64,000 nt of DNA from the NCBI RefSeq assembly GCF_037893015.1, contig NC_133661.1, positions 182,940,508 to 183,004,507 on the forward strand, in the 5' to 3' direction. The translations under genes were made by a program, and so were the position numbers. The DNA comes from Macrotis lagotis. Its lineage: Eukaryota; Chordata; Mammalia; Peramelemorphia; Peramelidae. The notes beneath the pieces were generated by a model. That model ran no database searches, was not told the DNA's origin, and saw only the letters and a program-made list of their open reading frames with translations. Of this stretch, positions 34,309-44,689 are shown piece by piece (the stretch's first letter is position 1; each line of letters opens with the position of its first letter).

Positions 34309-34405
34309 CCTCCACTTCCAATCCTGGCTTTTTGACTTGTTGGCCATATGACTTTGGGCAAGTCACTTCCAGCTCTGTTCTTTTCATTTGTAAATTGATG
34401 GAGTC
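34309..34405 (+). repeat. MIR fragment shared by the duplicons (A copy)
   Basis: 'ggccatatgactttgggcaa' then 'gtcacttccagctctgttct' is the MIR core. Counterparts lie at about 50455-50560 and 61890-61985. Confidence 0.75.
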
Positions 34406-34599
34406 CATGATATATGATCATTGAATCACAAAATTTTAAAGTGAGAAGTGATTTCTTGTCCCATTCCCTTTTCACTTTTAACCCTCCCTAAACATACCCT
34501 GTGGTCTCACAAATTCTCTTTGAAGACCTCCAGTGATGGGCAACCCCTTTCTCCCCTGCAGTCTGTTCAGTTATGGATAGCTATACTCTTAAGGAATTT

Positions 34600-35160
34600 G
34601 CTCCTGACATCACAAGACTCAATTTGACTTTTTGATACTTCTCTTTCCCCGATTTTATTTTCTGAGACCAAACAATGAATCTAATTCCTCTTCCTCATGG
34701 CTGCCATTCAAAAGAGTTCTTCAGTTCTCTAGGTTAATTAACTTTTTTTCAATTGGTCCTAATTCAGCTTAGACTGACAATTTTTTTTTTATCATCCTGA
34801 TTGCCTTTTTCTGGATTTGCCATGACCTTTCTGAACCAGGACATCCCAAATTGAACATTGGGCTCCAGATGTAGCCTGACCAGGGTAGAGCATGGAGATC
34901 ATATTACCTGATTCCTGGTTCTTCCCTGGTTTGCTTCCAGTCTCAACTAATGGATCACCTTCTTCAGGAACTCTTTCCCAGTTCTCTCTATTCTTAGTGC
35001 CTTTCCTCTAAGACCATTCCCAATGTGTATTGTTTTTATCTTGTTTGTACATTATTTTTTTATGTTGTCTCTCCAGTTGTGAATGGTTGAACTCATACAC
35101 CTGGTGTGGGTTTATTGTAAATCCCTGTGTTGGGAATGCCTGGCAGAGTATACACTTAAT
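34600..35160 (+). repeat. Old LINE-like tail shared by the duplicons (A copy)
   Basis: 'tgattgcctttttctggatt', 'ctccagatgtagcctgacca' and 'gggtagagcatggagatc' look like an ancient CR1/L3-type LINE remnant. Present also near 51.09-51.25 kb and 62.6-62.75 kb. The family call is tentative. Confidence 0.4.
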
Positions 35161-35325
35161 AAACATTTACTGATTGATTGTTGATTAAGTAGCAATTGTT
35201 TGCTCTTTTCCTTTCTTTGTATTCCAATTGCATTGCACAGGAATTGGGATATAGTAACCCCAAGACCACATTGCAGTCTACTTCTTCCTTTAGCTCTTTC
35301 TCTTGGAGTAGAGCAAAGATGACAG

Positions 35326-35550
35326 GTATTTGTTGTGCAGTCATTTCTGACACTTTGTGATCCCCTTTGTGGATTTTCTTGTAAAGAACTGGAGTTGTTT
35401 GCTATTCCCTTCTCCAGCTTGTTTTTCAGATGAGAAATCTGAAGCAAATAGGGTTACATAACTTGTACAGCTAGTAAGTGTCTGAGGACAGATTTGAACT
35501 CATGAAGATGAGTCTTCCTGCTTTATCTATTACGTCACCTTACTTCTTGG
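35326..35550 (-). repeat. Long-form marsupial SINE, antisense (duplicon A copy)
   Basis: 'tgttgtgcagtcatttctga', 'ggattttcttgtaaagaact', 'cagatgagaaatctgaagca' and 'gtgtctgaggacagatttga'. Counterparts lie at 51815-52045 and 63119-63362, so the insertion predates the duplications. Confidence 0.85.
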
Positions 35551-35739
35551 CTGGGGCAAGTTTGATATAATAATTCAGGTGAGACACTCTATCAGATAGA
35601 CTATCAAGGTCATAGGGAACTCCAGAGTTTCAGGACTTATGCCTTTAGAACCTATGTCTGGTCTGGGCAGCAAAGGATTTTACATGAAAATGGGGAAGGA
35701 AGGAAATGTAGCATGGTTGGAATCTGGCTGAAATAGTGG

Positions 35740-36563
35740 ACTAAGAGTCCTTAGTTATCAAAGAGAATTAGGCAAAAGACAGATTTCATACTTCTATAAA
35801 ATGAAGGGAATTTAGAAGTCATCTAATTCATATCCTTATCTCCATGCCCTCAAGAAATTTCACACTCAACTATCCAGGTTTCAAAAGCATTTAAAGGAAT
35901 AGATTTCACAATATTCCTATCTAACCCATATTCTGACAATAAGTCAGGAATTTTTTTGTTAGTGCTAACTTGCCTTAGTGTTTCAGTTTAAGCCAATTTC
36001 TTGTTTGATCCTATTGGATATGCAAAATAGCTAGTCAACACTCTATACAAAAGAAAAAAATGGTATGCTTTGAAATTCTTAGTTGATACCAAACTGTAAC
36101 AACAATGGACAACAAAATCAGGATCCAAAATATAATCTTAATAGTTTGGATGGAGCATTAAGATGACTTTGATAAATGAAATTCAATAAAGATAAAGAAA
36201 AACTTTTACACATGTTATAAAAAATCAACTTCAGAAGAGTAAGATATATATTTGCATACATATACACTCTATATAAAGTCCATCTGTTTACTCTATATAA
36301 AGTCCATCTGTTTGTTATCTGTTTATTTAATCTTCCCTTCTCTGGCCTCTCTTCCTTCATTTGCATATAGTCATTCTTTTGTCCATCTTAAGAACTCTTG
36401 AAGAATCCTCTTCTAGGAGGTCTGTTCCAGTTCTTGGTTTGAGAAGAAATCTCCTCTAGCCACTATATTTTCATACACAAAGGTTAACACAGACACACAT
36501 GAATTCCCACTCAATATGGACACAAAGAGTTGTTATCATTCAGTATATTGGGAAGGTGGTCTG
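35740..36563. other. Intergenic DNA beyond the A/B homology
   Basis: No gene recognised. A 22-bp tandem duplication ('ctctatataaagtccatctg') lies at about 36267-36311. The segment ends at the HAL1 target site. Confidence 0.5.
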
Positions 36564-37303
36564 AAAGTCAGGATTACGGGGGTGGAGCCAAGATGGCGAC
36601 AAGAGAAGGACCTCTCTTAGGCACTCTCTCATAAAATTTATAAAATAAGGACTCTAACTAAATTTTCGAGAGACAGAACCCACAGAGGGACCCAGTGAGG
36701 CAGTTCACCTACTCAAGGTGACCTGGAAAAGAGCAGAAAGGCTCTGCTCCCCAGGGTCGGAGGGGTGGCCCGTCAGAGTGAAAGAACTTAAGCCTCCCAG
36801 AGGCAGCCCCAGGGCACTGGGAGCCGTGGCTCACAGCAGTGGGGGAGTCTCCTGAGCTGCACCCCGGGGAGCACCGGGCACAAAGTAGGGAAACAGCGGG
36901 GGACCTCTGCCAGAGAGCATATGGAGCCCAGCCCTCAGGGCACACAACCAGCAGCTTGGTCTTTCCCCAGCCCTGATCCAGGAAACAGAAGCAGGCAGAG
37001 CTGGTAAGCAGGAGCCTCCAGGGCATGAGCCCATTGAGCTGAGGGAGGGGAGTAAAGAGAGACTGCAGAGCTCCCCTCTGCCTCTGGAACAGGACTCTGG
37101 GACTCTGACCACATTCAGATCCTGATCGCAGTCTAGGCCCCCCCATAGAACAGCAGAGCCCCCCTACCTCAGCCCCGTGGCAGAGGGGGGCACCTATGGT
37201 CATTCACAGACCAGGAGGGAGGACAGAGCCTCACACGCTGAGACCCTTGTGGGAGTGTCCCAAAAGCTCAGGAAGCACCCCAAACCAGGCCCAGGCTAGG
37301 AAA

Positions 37304-38218
37304 ATGAGCAAGCAGAGAAACAAAAGGAAGACTATTGAGAAATATTTTGCAAATGAGCCCAAGAAGGATCAAAATACTCAGTCTGAAGATGAGGAAGCAC
37401 AAGCTCCTGCATCTAAAGACTCCAAGAAAAACAGAAATTGGGCTCAGGCTATGACAGAGCTCAAAAACGACTTTGAAAATCAAATGAGGGAGTTGGAAGA
37501 AAAACTGGGAAAAGAAAGGAGAGAGATGAAGGAAAAACATGAAAATGAAGTCAGCAGCTTAGTCAAGGAAATCCAAAAAAATGCTGAAGAAAATAGTATG
37601 CTAAAAACCAGCTTAGGTCAAATGGATAAAACAATTCAAAAAGTTATTGAGGAGAAGAATGCTTTAAAAAGCAAAATTGGCCAGATGGAAAAAGAGATGA
37701 GAAAACTCTCTGAGGAGAACAAATCCTTCAGACAAAGAATAGAATTCAGGGAGATTGATGAATTTACCAGAAATCAGGAATCAATACTTCAAAACCAAAA
37801 AAATGAAAAATTAGAAGAGAATGTGAAATATCTCATTGAAAAAACAACTGATATGGCAAACAGACTTAGGAAAGATAATTTGAAAATTAGTGGAATACCT
37901 GAAAGTCATGATCAGGAGAAGAGCCTTGACATCATTTTCAAAGAATTACTACAGGAAAATTGCCCTGATATTCTAGAAGCAGAGGGAAAAATAGAAATGG
38001 AGAGAATCTACCGATCCTCCCGAGAAAGAGATCCCAAAAAACCAACCCTTAGGAATATTATAGCCAAGTTCCAGAACTCCCAAGTCAAAGAGAAAATATT
38101 ACAAGCAGCCAGAAGGACACAGTTCAAATATCATGGAGCTGCAATCAGGATCACACAGGACTTAGCAGCAACTGCATTGGAAGCTCATGGGGCTATACGG
38201 GAAGGCAAAAGAGCTTAG
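37304..38218 (+). CDS. HAL1/L1 ORF1 protein (RNA-binding chaperone), C-terminus frameshifted
   Basis: Starts MSKQRNKRKTIEKYF. A charged N-terminus is followed by a long heptad-rich coiled coil (about residues 45-185) that would trimerise, then an RRM-like part with RKDNLKISGIPES and then ITQDLAATALEAHG. L1 ORF1 proteins bind RNA and act as chaperones in retrotransposition. I chose the start at 37304 because the residues upstream in the same frame (from 37196) do not look like ORF1. The frame ends at 38218. The expected C-terminal part (MQPRMNYPARLNVLFQGKRW, FNEPGEFQMFLLEWPELN) continues in the next frame at about 38187-38402, and the segment EAHGAIREG differs from the older copy's reading. 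A small indel near 38185-38200 therefore breaks ORF1 in this copy. Confidence 0.85.
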   Translation: MSKQRNKRKTIEKYFANEPKKDQNTQSEDEEAQAPASKDSKKNRNWAQAMTELKNDFENQMRELEEKLGKERREMKEKHENEVSSLVKEIQKNAEENSMLKTSLGQMDKTIQKVIEEKNALKSKIGQMEKEMRKLSEENKSFRQRIEFREIDEFTRNQESILQNQKNEKLEENVKYLIEKTTDMANRLRKDNLKISGIPESHDQEKSLDIIFKELLQENCPDILEAEGKIEMERIYRSSRERDPKKPTLRNIIAKFQNSQVKEKILQAARRTQFKYHGAAIRITQDLAATALEAHGAIREGKRA

Positions 38219-38669
38219 AATGCAGCCAAGAATGAACTACCCAGCAAGGCTGAATGTCCTCTTCCAGGGAAAAAGATGGACTTTCAATGAACCAGGGGAA
38301 TTTCAAATGTTCCTTTTGGAATGGCCAGAGCTGAACAGGTTTGATCTTCAGATACAGGACTTAGGTGAAGCATGGAGATTGGAGGAGAGGGGGAAAATAT
38401 GAGGGATTTAATGAAGATGAACTGCATGTATTCCTGCATAGAAAAATGACACTGATAATACTCATATAAACCTTCTCAGTTAATAGAACAAGTAGAGGGA
38501 GCTTTTATAGTTGAAGCACAGGAGAAAGCTGAATTCGAAGATAAAATATGGTGTAAAAATGGAGTCAATAGAAAAAAGGGAAATGGAATGGGAGAAAGAA
38601 AAAGAAGAGGGGGAATAGTCCAAGATATTTCATGTAATAAGATTTTTTTTTATTACAATGAGCTATTGC

Positions 38670-38850
38670 AATGATATGGAAGGGGGGAGGCAAGGGGGGA
38701 ATGAGGAAACCCTTTGCTCTCATCAGAGATGGCTAGGAGAGGAAACAGCAAATATACTCAATGGGGTATAGGCATCTGAAGTAAGAAGGGGAGGGACAGG
38801 GGGAAGGGGGGGATGTGAATAAAGGAGGAGAGGATGGGCCATGGGGGGAG
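38670..38850 (+). other. G-rich tracts in HAL1 3'UTR
   Basis: Repeated runs of four to seven G (for example 'ggaaggggggaggcaagggg' and 'gggacagggggaaggggggg') could form G-quadruplexes on the RNA strand. G-rich polypurine tracts are a known feature of L1 3'UTRs. The second HAL1 copy keeps them at 40270-40440. Confidence 0.6.
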
Positions 38851-38879
38851 AGTGGTCAGATATAACACATTTTCTTTTT

Positions 38880-39022
38880 TACTTCTTGCAAGGGGCTGGG
38901 ATTGGAAGGCCTGCCCAGGACCGTGGGGCCAGGTCGATTCTGGGCCTAAGGGGAGGTAGGGGAGCTCAGGGCTTCTTGGCCCCAGGACCAGGGATCTGTC
39001 TGCTGTGCCACTCAGCTACCCT
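38880..39022 (-). repeat. SINE-derived block 1 in HAL1 3'UTR
   Basis: Aligns end to end with the antisense short SINE ('cttgcaaggggctgggattg', 'gcctgcccaggaccgtgggg', 'tctgctgtgccactcagcta'), but is heavily diverged and G-enriched. The same block is present in the second HAL1 at 40474-40615, so it belongs to the element and is not a private insertion. Confidence 0.75.
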
Positions 39023-39229
39023 ACAGTAGAGTCAGAGTGAAAGGAGAGAGAAAATATAGTACATGGTAGTGGAGAAATAAGAAAGGAGGGAGTTGCGATC
39101 AGCAATGGCAGCGTTGGAAAAATATGGAAGTAACTTTTGTGATGGACTTATCATAAAGAATGAGATCCACCCATGATAGAGTTGTTGGTGTTGGAACAAA
39201 GACTGAAGCACAATTTTTGTTATTATTAT

Positions 39230-39373
39230 TTAGGAGAGGGTGCAGGGCAAGTGGGGCTTGGTGTCCTGCCTGGGGCCACATAGCAGGGGTATCTTTGGGT
39301 GTCTGGGGCCGGATTTGGACCCAGGTGCTCCTGGCTCAAGGGCCAATGTTCTGTCTGCCACCCAGCCACCCCT
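39230..39373 (-). repeat. SINE-derived block 2 in HAL1 3'UTR
   Basis: Antisense short SINE wording ('cctgcctggggccacatagc', 'gtctggggccggatttggac', 'ccaggtgctcctggctcaag'), preceded by a (TTA)n tract. Counterpart at about 40835-40965. Confidence 0.8.
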
Positions 39374-39423
39374 ACTATTATTACTATTTTATTTTAATTT
39401 TGGGTCTTTTTTTTTCTTCTTTT

Positions 39424-39568
39424 TGGTTTTTGCAGAGCAGTGGGGATCGGGTGGCTTGCATGTCACATGGCTGGGTGATTGTTGGGTTTACGAGGCTGGA
39501 TATAGGCTCAGGTGCTTGGGGCTCCAGGGCTGGTGCTTCATCCATTGCGCCACCTGGCCATACCTACA
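39424..39568 (-). repeat. SINE-derived block 3 in HAL1 3'UTR
   Basis: Antisense short SINE wording ('ggtttttgcagagcagtggg', 'gtggcttgcatgtcacatgg', 'gctccagggctggtgcttca', 'tccattgcgccacctggcca'). Counterpart at about 41020-41155. Confidence 0.85.
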
Positions 39569-39755
39569 ATTATTACTATTATTTTTTTTAATTTTAATTT
39601 TTTTCTCTCCCCTTTACTTTTTTCGCCCAAGCAAGTCTATGTATATTCATGCAGGGGAGGGGTATTTTGTTTACTTGTAAACAAGAATATTTTATTAATG
39701 TAAAAAAAAAACATTTGTACAAAATGAGAATAAAAAATAAATTAAAAAAGAAATA

Positions 39756-41348
39756 AAAAAGCTCGTAGAGCTTGGAATATAATATACCAGAAGGCAAAAG
39801 AGCTTAGAATGTAACTGAGAATCAACTACCCAGCAAAACTGAATGTCCTCTTCCAGGGAAAAAGATGGACTTTCAATGAACCAGGAGAATTTCAAATGTT
39901 CCTGTTGGAATGGCCAGAGCTGAACACAAGGTTTGATCTTCAAATATAGGACTCAGGTGAAACATGGAGATTGGAGGAGAAGGGGAAAATATGAGGGACT
40001 TAATGATGCTGAATTGCATGTATTCCTGCATAGAAAAATGACACTGATAATACTCATATGAACCTTCTCAATTAACAGAGCAGATAGAAGGAGATTTTAT
40101 AGATGAAGCACAGGAGAAAGCTGAATTTGAAGATAAAATACGGTGTAAAAATGGAGTCACTAGAAAAAAAGGAAATGTAATGGGAGAAAGAAAAAGGAGA
40201 GGGGAAATAAGCCAAGATATTTCATATAATAAGATTTTTCTTTATTACAATGGGCAATTGCAATGATATGGAAGGGGGGGAAGGCAAGGGGGAATGAGGG
40301 AATCTTTGCTCTCATCAGAGGTGGCTAGGAGAGGAAACAGCATATATACTCAATGGGGTATAGGCATATGAAGTAAGAAGGGGGGGGACGGGGGAAGGGG
40401 TGGGGATGTGAATGGAGGAGAGGATGGACCATGGGGGAAGAGTCGTCAGATATAACACATTTTCTTTTTTACTTGTTGCAAGGGGCTGGGATTGGAAGGC
40501 CTGTCCAGGACCATAGAGCCAGGTAGATGCTGGACCTAAGGGGTGATATGGGGGCTTGGGGCCTCTTACCCCCAGGGCCAGGGATCTTTCTCCTGCCCCA
40601 CTCAGCTACCCTACAGCAGAGTCAGAGTGAAAGGAGAGAGAAAATATAGTACATGGTAGTGGAGAAATACAAAAGGAGAAAGTTGCAATCAGCAATGGCA
40701 ATGGTGGAAAACTATGGAAGTAACTTTTGTGGTGGACTTACCATAAAGAATGTGATCCACCCACAACAGAGTTGTTGGTGTTGGAACACAGACTGAAGCA
40801 CATTTATTATTATTATTATTATTATTTTGGGGGGGGTGCAGGGCAAATGGGGCTGGGTAGCCTGCCTGGGGCTGCATAGCAGGGTGATCGTTGGGTGTCT
40901 GAGGCCAGATTTGGACCCAGGTGCTCCTGGCTCAAGGGCCAATGCTCTGTCTGCCACCTAGCCCCTACTATTATTACTATTTTATTTTATTTTGGGTCTT
41001 TTTTCTCTTTTTTTTGGTTTTTGCAGGGTAGTGGGGTTCAGGTGGCTTGCATGTCACATGGCTGGGTGTTTGTTCAGTGTACGGGGCTGGATGTGGGCTC
41101 GGGTGCTCGTAGCTCCAGGGCTGGTGCTCCGTTTATTGCGCCACCTGGCCATACCTATAATTATTACTATAATTTTTTTTAATTTTAATTTTTTTCTCTC
41201 CCCTTTACTTTATCACTCAAGCAAGTCTATATTTAGGGGGGAAGGGGTATTTCATTTACTCTTAAACAAGAATGTTTTATTAATGTAAAAAAAACATTTG
41301 TACAAAATGAGAATAAATATTAAATTAAAAAAATATATAAAAAAAAGA
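39756..41348 (+). mobile_element. Second HAL1, 5'-truncated, joined to the A-rich end of the first
   Basis: Starts inside the ORF1 C-terminal region ('gctcgtagagcttggaatat') and then follows 38180-39755 of the first element closely (about 90-95% by eye), including all three SINE-derived blocks and the A-rich end. The divergence between the copies shows that they are separate elements, not a recent tandem duplication. It probably inserted in the A-rich tail of the first. Confidence 0.88.
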
Positions 41349-41536
41349 ATAGACTGAAATAAGATCTTGGGACTACTGTGTCCCAATCCCTTTGCTAAGC
41401 AATTGGAATACAAAGAAAGGCAAAAAAGCAAACAATTGCTACTCAGTCAACAATCAGTAAAAGTTTATTAAGTGTCTACACTGTGTCAGATTCTGTGCTT
41501 AGCACTACTCTCAAGGTCTCCTCTTAATTGAAGAGA
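41349..41536 (-). repeat. 188-bp inverted copy of duplicon B sequence (51578-51765) within HAL1 tails
   Basis: Ungapped reverse-complement match to 51578-51765 with five mismatches by eye (about 97%). The homologous part of duplicon A (about 35.1-35.3 kb) is much less similar. It is flanked on both sides by HAL1 3' ends, lies inside the compound's single target duplication, and has no SINE or LINE structure of its own. Confidence 0.92.
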
Positions 41537-41725
41537 TATTTTCTCTCCCCTTTATTTATCGCTCAAGCGAATCTATATTCTTTGGGGGAGGGGGTATTTT
41601 GTTTACTCTTAAACAAGAATATTTTATTAATATATAAAAACATTATTTGTATAAAATGAGAATAAATTAATATTAAATTTAAAAACACATTATAGAATTT
41701 TTAAGAAATAAAAAAAACATTAAAA
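41537..41725 (+). mobile_element. Third HAL1 3' end fragment
   Basis: 'ttttctctcccctttattta', 'gcaagcgaatc'-like wording ('ctcaagcgaatctatattct'), 'cttaaacaagaatattttat' and 'aaaatgagaataaattaata' repeat the terminal 160 bp of the HAL1 elements at 39595-39755 and 41190-41345. It ends in an A-rich tail directly before the target duplication at 41726. Confidence 0.88.
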
Positions 41726-42109
41726 AAAGCCAGGATTCCCCTGGATCAAGACCCCTTCTGACACATACTAGCCATGTGATCCTTGATTACTCACCTGAAA
41801 TATTAGCATCTCCAATAATTCTCTAAGGTGGTTAAATTGTAGAACAGTTGCTAATAAGCACTGATAGACAAAGTTGTCACTGGGGCCTGGGCTCCCTACA
41901 TTAATGAACTCACATATCCCTTTGTTTGGAAGTTCTTCTCTATCCTCTCAAGGATTAAACAGATATTGGAGAAGAAAAAATTCCCGTCTCTGTCTCTCTC
42001 TCTCTATTCTATAGTCTATTTGTTTGTCTCTCTGTCATTCTCTCTCCACTCAACATGGAATTTGTCTCACTTAGAGAAGAAAGAAGTATTTCTTTCCCCT
42101 AGTGTTTTT

Positions 42110-42380
42110 ATTTTCAGCTAGGTAGTACTCGGAATAGACTGCTGAGAATGGAGTTAGACCAAAGTTCAAGTCATGTCTTGAATACTCATTAGCTGTGACT
42201 CACGCTAGCCACCTGACCATGGTTTGCCTTATTTTTTTTTAGCTGCAAAACGGGGGTAATGACAACAAACTACCCCACAGAATTGTTGTAAGGATCAAAT
42301 GAGATGTCTGTAGAGTATTTAGCACAAGTGCCTACTATATAGTATGTGCTATATGTATGCTGTTGCTAATAGTTGATAAT
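42110..42380 (+). repeat. Old SINE shared by duplicons B and C (B copy)
   Basis: 'cagctaggtagtactcggaa', 'catgtcttgaatactcatta', 'taaggatcaaatgagatgtc' and 'gagtatttagcacaagtgcc' follow a tRNA/CORE SINE plan. The C counterpart lies at about 53910-54175. Confidence 0.75.
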
Positions 42381-42459
42381 TGTTCTACAGCTTTCTAATG
42401 TGCTCACCATGTAATATTTTGTACTACTATGTGTACATGGTTTGTAGTACATTGTCTTA

Positions 42460-42580
42460 GTTCCCACTAGACTGTAAGCTCCATGAGGGCAGGGACCACA
42501 ATTTACCTAGATGTTCTAGGTCTCTGGTATCTAGCATAGGGTTCTGCACATTATAGAAGCTGAACAATCAGCTGTTTATT
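42460..42580 (+). repeat. L2-like 3' fragment (B copy)
   Basis: 'ccactagactgtaagctcca', 'tgagggcagggaccacaatt' is typical L2 3'-end wording. The C counterpart lies at about 54410-54530. Confidence 0.6.
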
Positions 42581-43204
42581 GATGATTACCTTTCTTTAGT
42601 CTGAAGGGAATTTCTTAGATAATTTCTTCAAGTTTTCCTTCCTCTATCCTGATTGCTAGCTGAATATATATTGTAGCCTGTTTGACTCAAGACTTTCATT
42701 CAAGTACTTTGGTGATAACCATCTCTCCCAGTATCAGATACATCTGCTCTCTGAGACACTATCCTAGAAAGACCAGGGTGTTATTAAATCTCTGGACAGA
42801 TTTTGATTCCAGAACAGATAAACACATTTAAACAATTTACAGAGATTTTAAAACAGAGGTATGAAATTGTTAATCATAGGCCGTGGTTCAGAGTGGTAGT
42901 TGATAAGCTTGAATTTGAAGTTTGGGCTCATGTTATGAAAGGTTAGGAATTTCAAGATGAGGAGCCCAAATTTGAGTTGATAAACCATCAGGGAACATTT
43001 CTCAGGTATGACATGATCAAAATAAACCTTAGATTAGAGATACCAGGGTGGGAGCATTGTACAGGATAGTTTGAAGGAGGGAGATTAAAAAGTTTGGAGG
43101 CTCTTAAGGAAAATCCATTAGTAACTCATATTTCATTAATTTTGCTCATTAATTCATTAATTTTAATATTTAATATTTAAATTGATATTTAATTTATTAA
43201 TGTT

Positions 43205-43960
43205 TATTCATTGATTAAGAAAGTCTTTATTAAGCTTTACTATGTGTTTGGTACTGGGCTAGATGTTATTTATTCATATTCAAAAGTAAAACTATTCCTT
43301 TCTTATATTTTATTGGGGGAAAACTACATGTTCACAGAGAAGCATATGAAAATTATAGAAACAGTAAATAAAAATAATTTCAGTCAGGGAAGTGGACTAG
43401 TGACTTGGGGATCATGGTAAGTCTTGTGGAGGAGGTGGCACTTGAGCTGAGCCTTGAAGAAATCTAGATATTCTATGAGGCAGAGGTGAGGAGGGAAGAT
43501 AAAGACAGTCTGCTTAAAGTAATGATGAGTGAGAAATGTAATATCATGTATAGAGAATAATGCGGAGTCTAGTTTGACTAAAAATAGAGTATGTGAAGGA
43601 CAGTGATAAATAATAAGCCTAGAAAAGCAGGCTAGAGTCAGGCTGTGAAGATCTTTAAATATTAAACAAATAAAGTTTTGATTTTATACTAGAGGCAAAG
43701 GGAACTACTGTAGCTTCTTGGGTAGTGATGGAAAACATGGTGGCAGAGGAAGGGAAGAGGATGAATCTGTGCAGGAAGCTTTTGACAGAAGTCAGTGAAA
43801 AGGTGGAATGTGAAAGAAAAAGAGGAGCTAAAAGAAAACTTTTAGAGTTTGAGTCTTTCTGATTGGAGAATAGTGATGACCATTAAGCAATGGAGGAAAT
43901 GTGGAAGGAAGGTTTTGGGTAGAAAGATGTTTAGTTCAGTGGTGCCAATGTTGAAGTTGA
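43205..43960 (+). repeat. Old interspersed repeat shared by B and C (B copy)
   Basis: 'acttgagctgagccttgaag', 'gaggcagaggtgaggaggga', 'agagtcaggctgtgaagatc' and 'ctagaggcaaagggaactac' mark the same family as 20180-20640. The C counterpart is 55160-55915. No coding potential. Confidence 0.65.
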
Positions 43961-44689
43961 GGCAATGTAGCAAAATCTAAGTACAACTGTCCTTATGGAA
44001 CTACATTCTACCCTTGTTTCATATGTAATATTTAATTGCTTTTTTCTTCCTCTGCATTCTTAAGGTCACATTCTTGATAATATTTCACTTTTTTCCTTCC
44101 TGGACATTAGAAGCATGATCTCCCTGTTGAACTACAATCTACTTATATAACTAAAGTTTTTCCTCCAACTTTGTTGTGGCTATTCTATATCCCTGGGTCT
44201 AATTATAAGGTAACTTCTTATTCTCACTCAGCAATATAGTGCAGTAGAAAAATTCAATCTGAAGTCAGATAACCTGAATTTGAATCCAAGGGTTTCTTTA
44301 ACAACCTGTATGATCATGGGCAAATTACACAACCTCTTTGCATACCAAATTCTTAATCTAGAAAGGAGAATTGGACTTAATCTATAAAAGGTTTATCTTC
44401 AGAAGTTCCTTGCCATTTTGGATGTATGATTACATGATCCTTTGGGAATCATATATTGTAAAAGATCATCAAAAATCTGTTGAATAAAAAAAGGACCTCA
44501 TTCTCCAATAGAAAAAGTTTCAAATAGTGAATCTGCTTTAGACTCCTTGATTGAACATTTTCTGATGATTTCATTTCCATCTTGCCTTATTTCCCAGTTT
44601 ATCATCTCCACTACAAAGTAAATATCCTCAAAGACATCCCATCTACTCCTGTGTTTAAGTCATCTCCTATGGGAATGAAATTAGGGACC

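Larger units (their letters stand above)
29200..36563. repeat. Duplicon A (OR-bearing tandem duplication unit)
   Basis: Collinear with duplicon B (about 45.4-52.25 kb) and duplicon C (about 57.25-63.8 kb). Shared landmarks, in order: OR coding exon, 'cacctttcacctctcccatt', 'gaagtctaaaa', 'gtcagtagac', 'aaggcatgtttcat', an antisense MIR, the block with 'gggctccccagagattcatt', a plus-strand MIR, 'tagcctgacc' and an antisense long SINE. Homology with B fades near 35.74 kb. The left flank present in B and C upstream of about 29.2 kb is absent here. Confidence 0.85.
36578..39755 (+). mobile_element. Near full-length HAL1 (half-L1) element
   Basis: Begins with the L1-type 'gggggtggagccaagatggc', then a GC-rich 5'UTR of about 725 bp, ORF1 from 37304, a long 3'UTR with G-rich runs, three antisense SINE-derived blocks, and a final 'gagaataaaaaataaattaa' A-rich end. 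There is no ORF2, so it must borrow the L1 enzyme. The near-open ORF1 marks it as young compared with the 11.9-15.4 kb copy. The insertion of the whole compound (to 41725) is flanked by AAAGTCAGGATT at 36564-36575 and AAAGCCAGGATT at 41726-41737 (11 of 12 match). Confidence 0.88.

Noticed and set aside
36709-37203. 164-codon minus-strand open frame
   Set aside because: Antisense to the HAL1 5'UTR, GC-rich, with no known domain. Treated as a chance frame of the element.
39160-39680. Two overlapping plus-strand frames of about 145 codons, with similar frames at 40895-41288
   Set aside because: They read through the SINE-derived blocks of the HAL1 3'UTR and end in poly-Tyr/Phe from TTA/TTT repeats. 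Their repetition reflects the repeat, not a protein.
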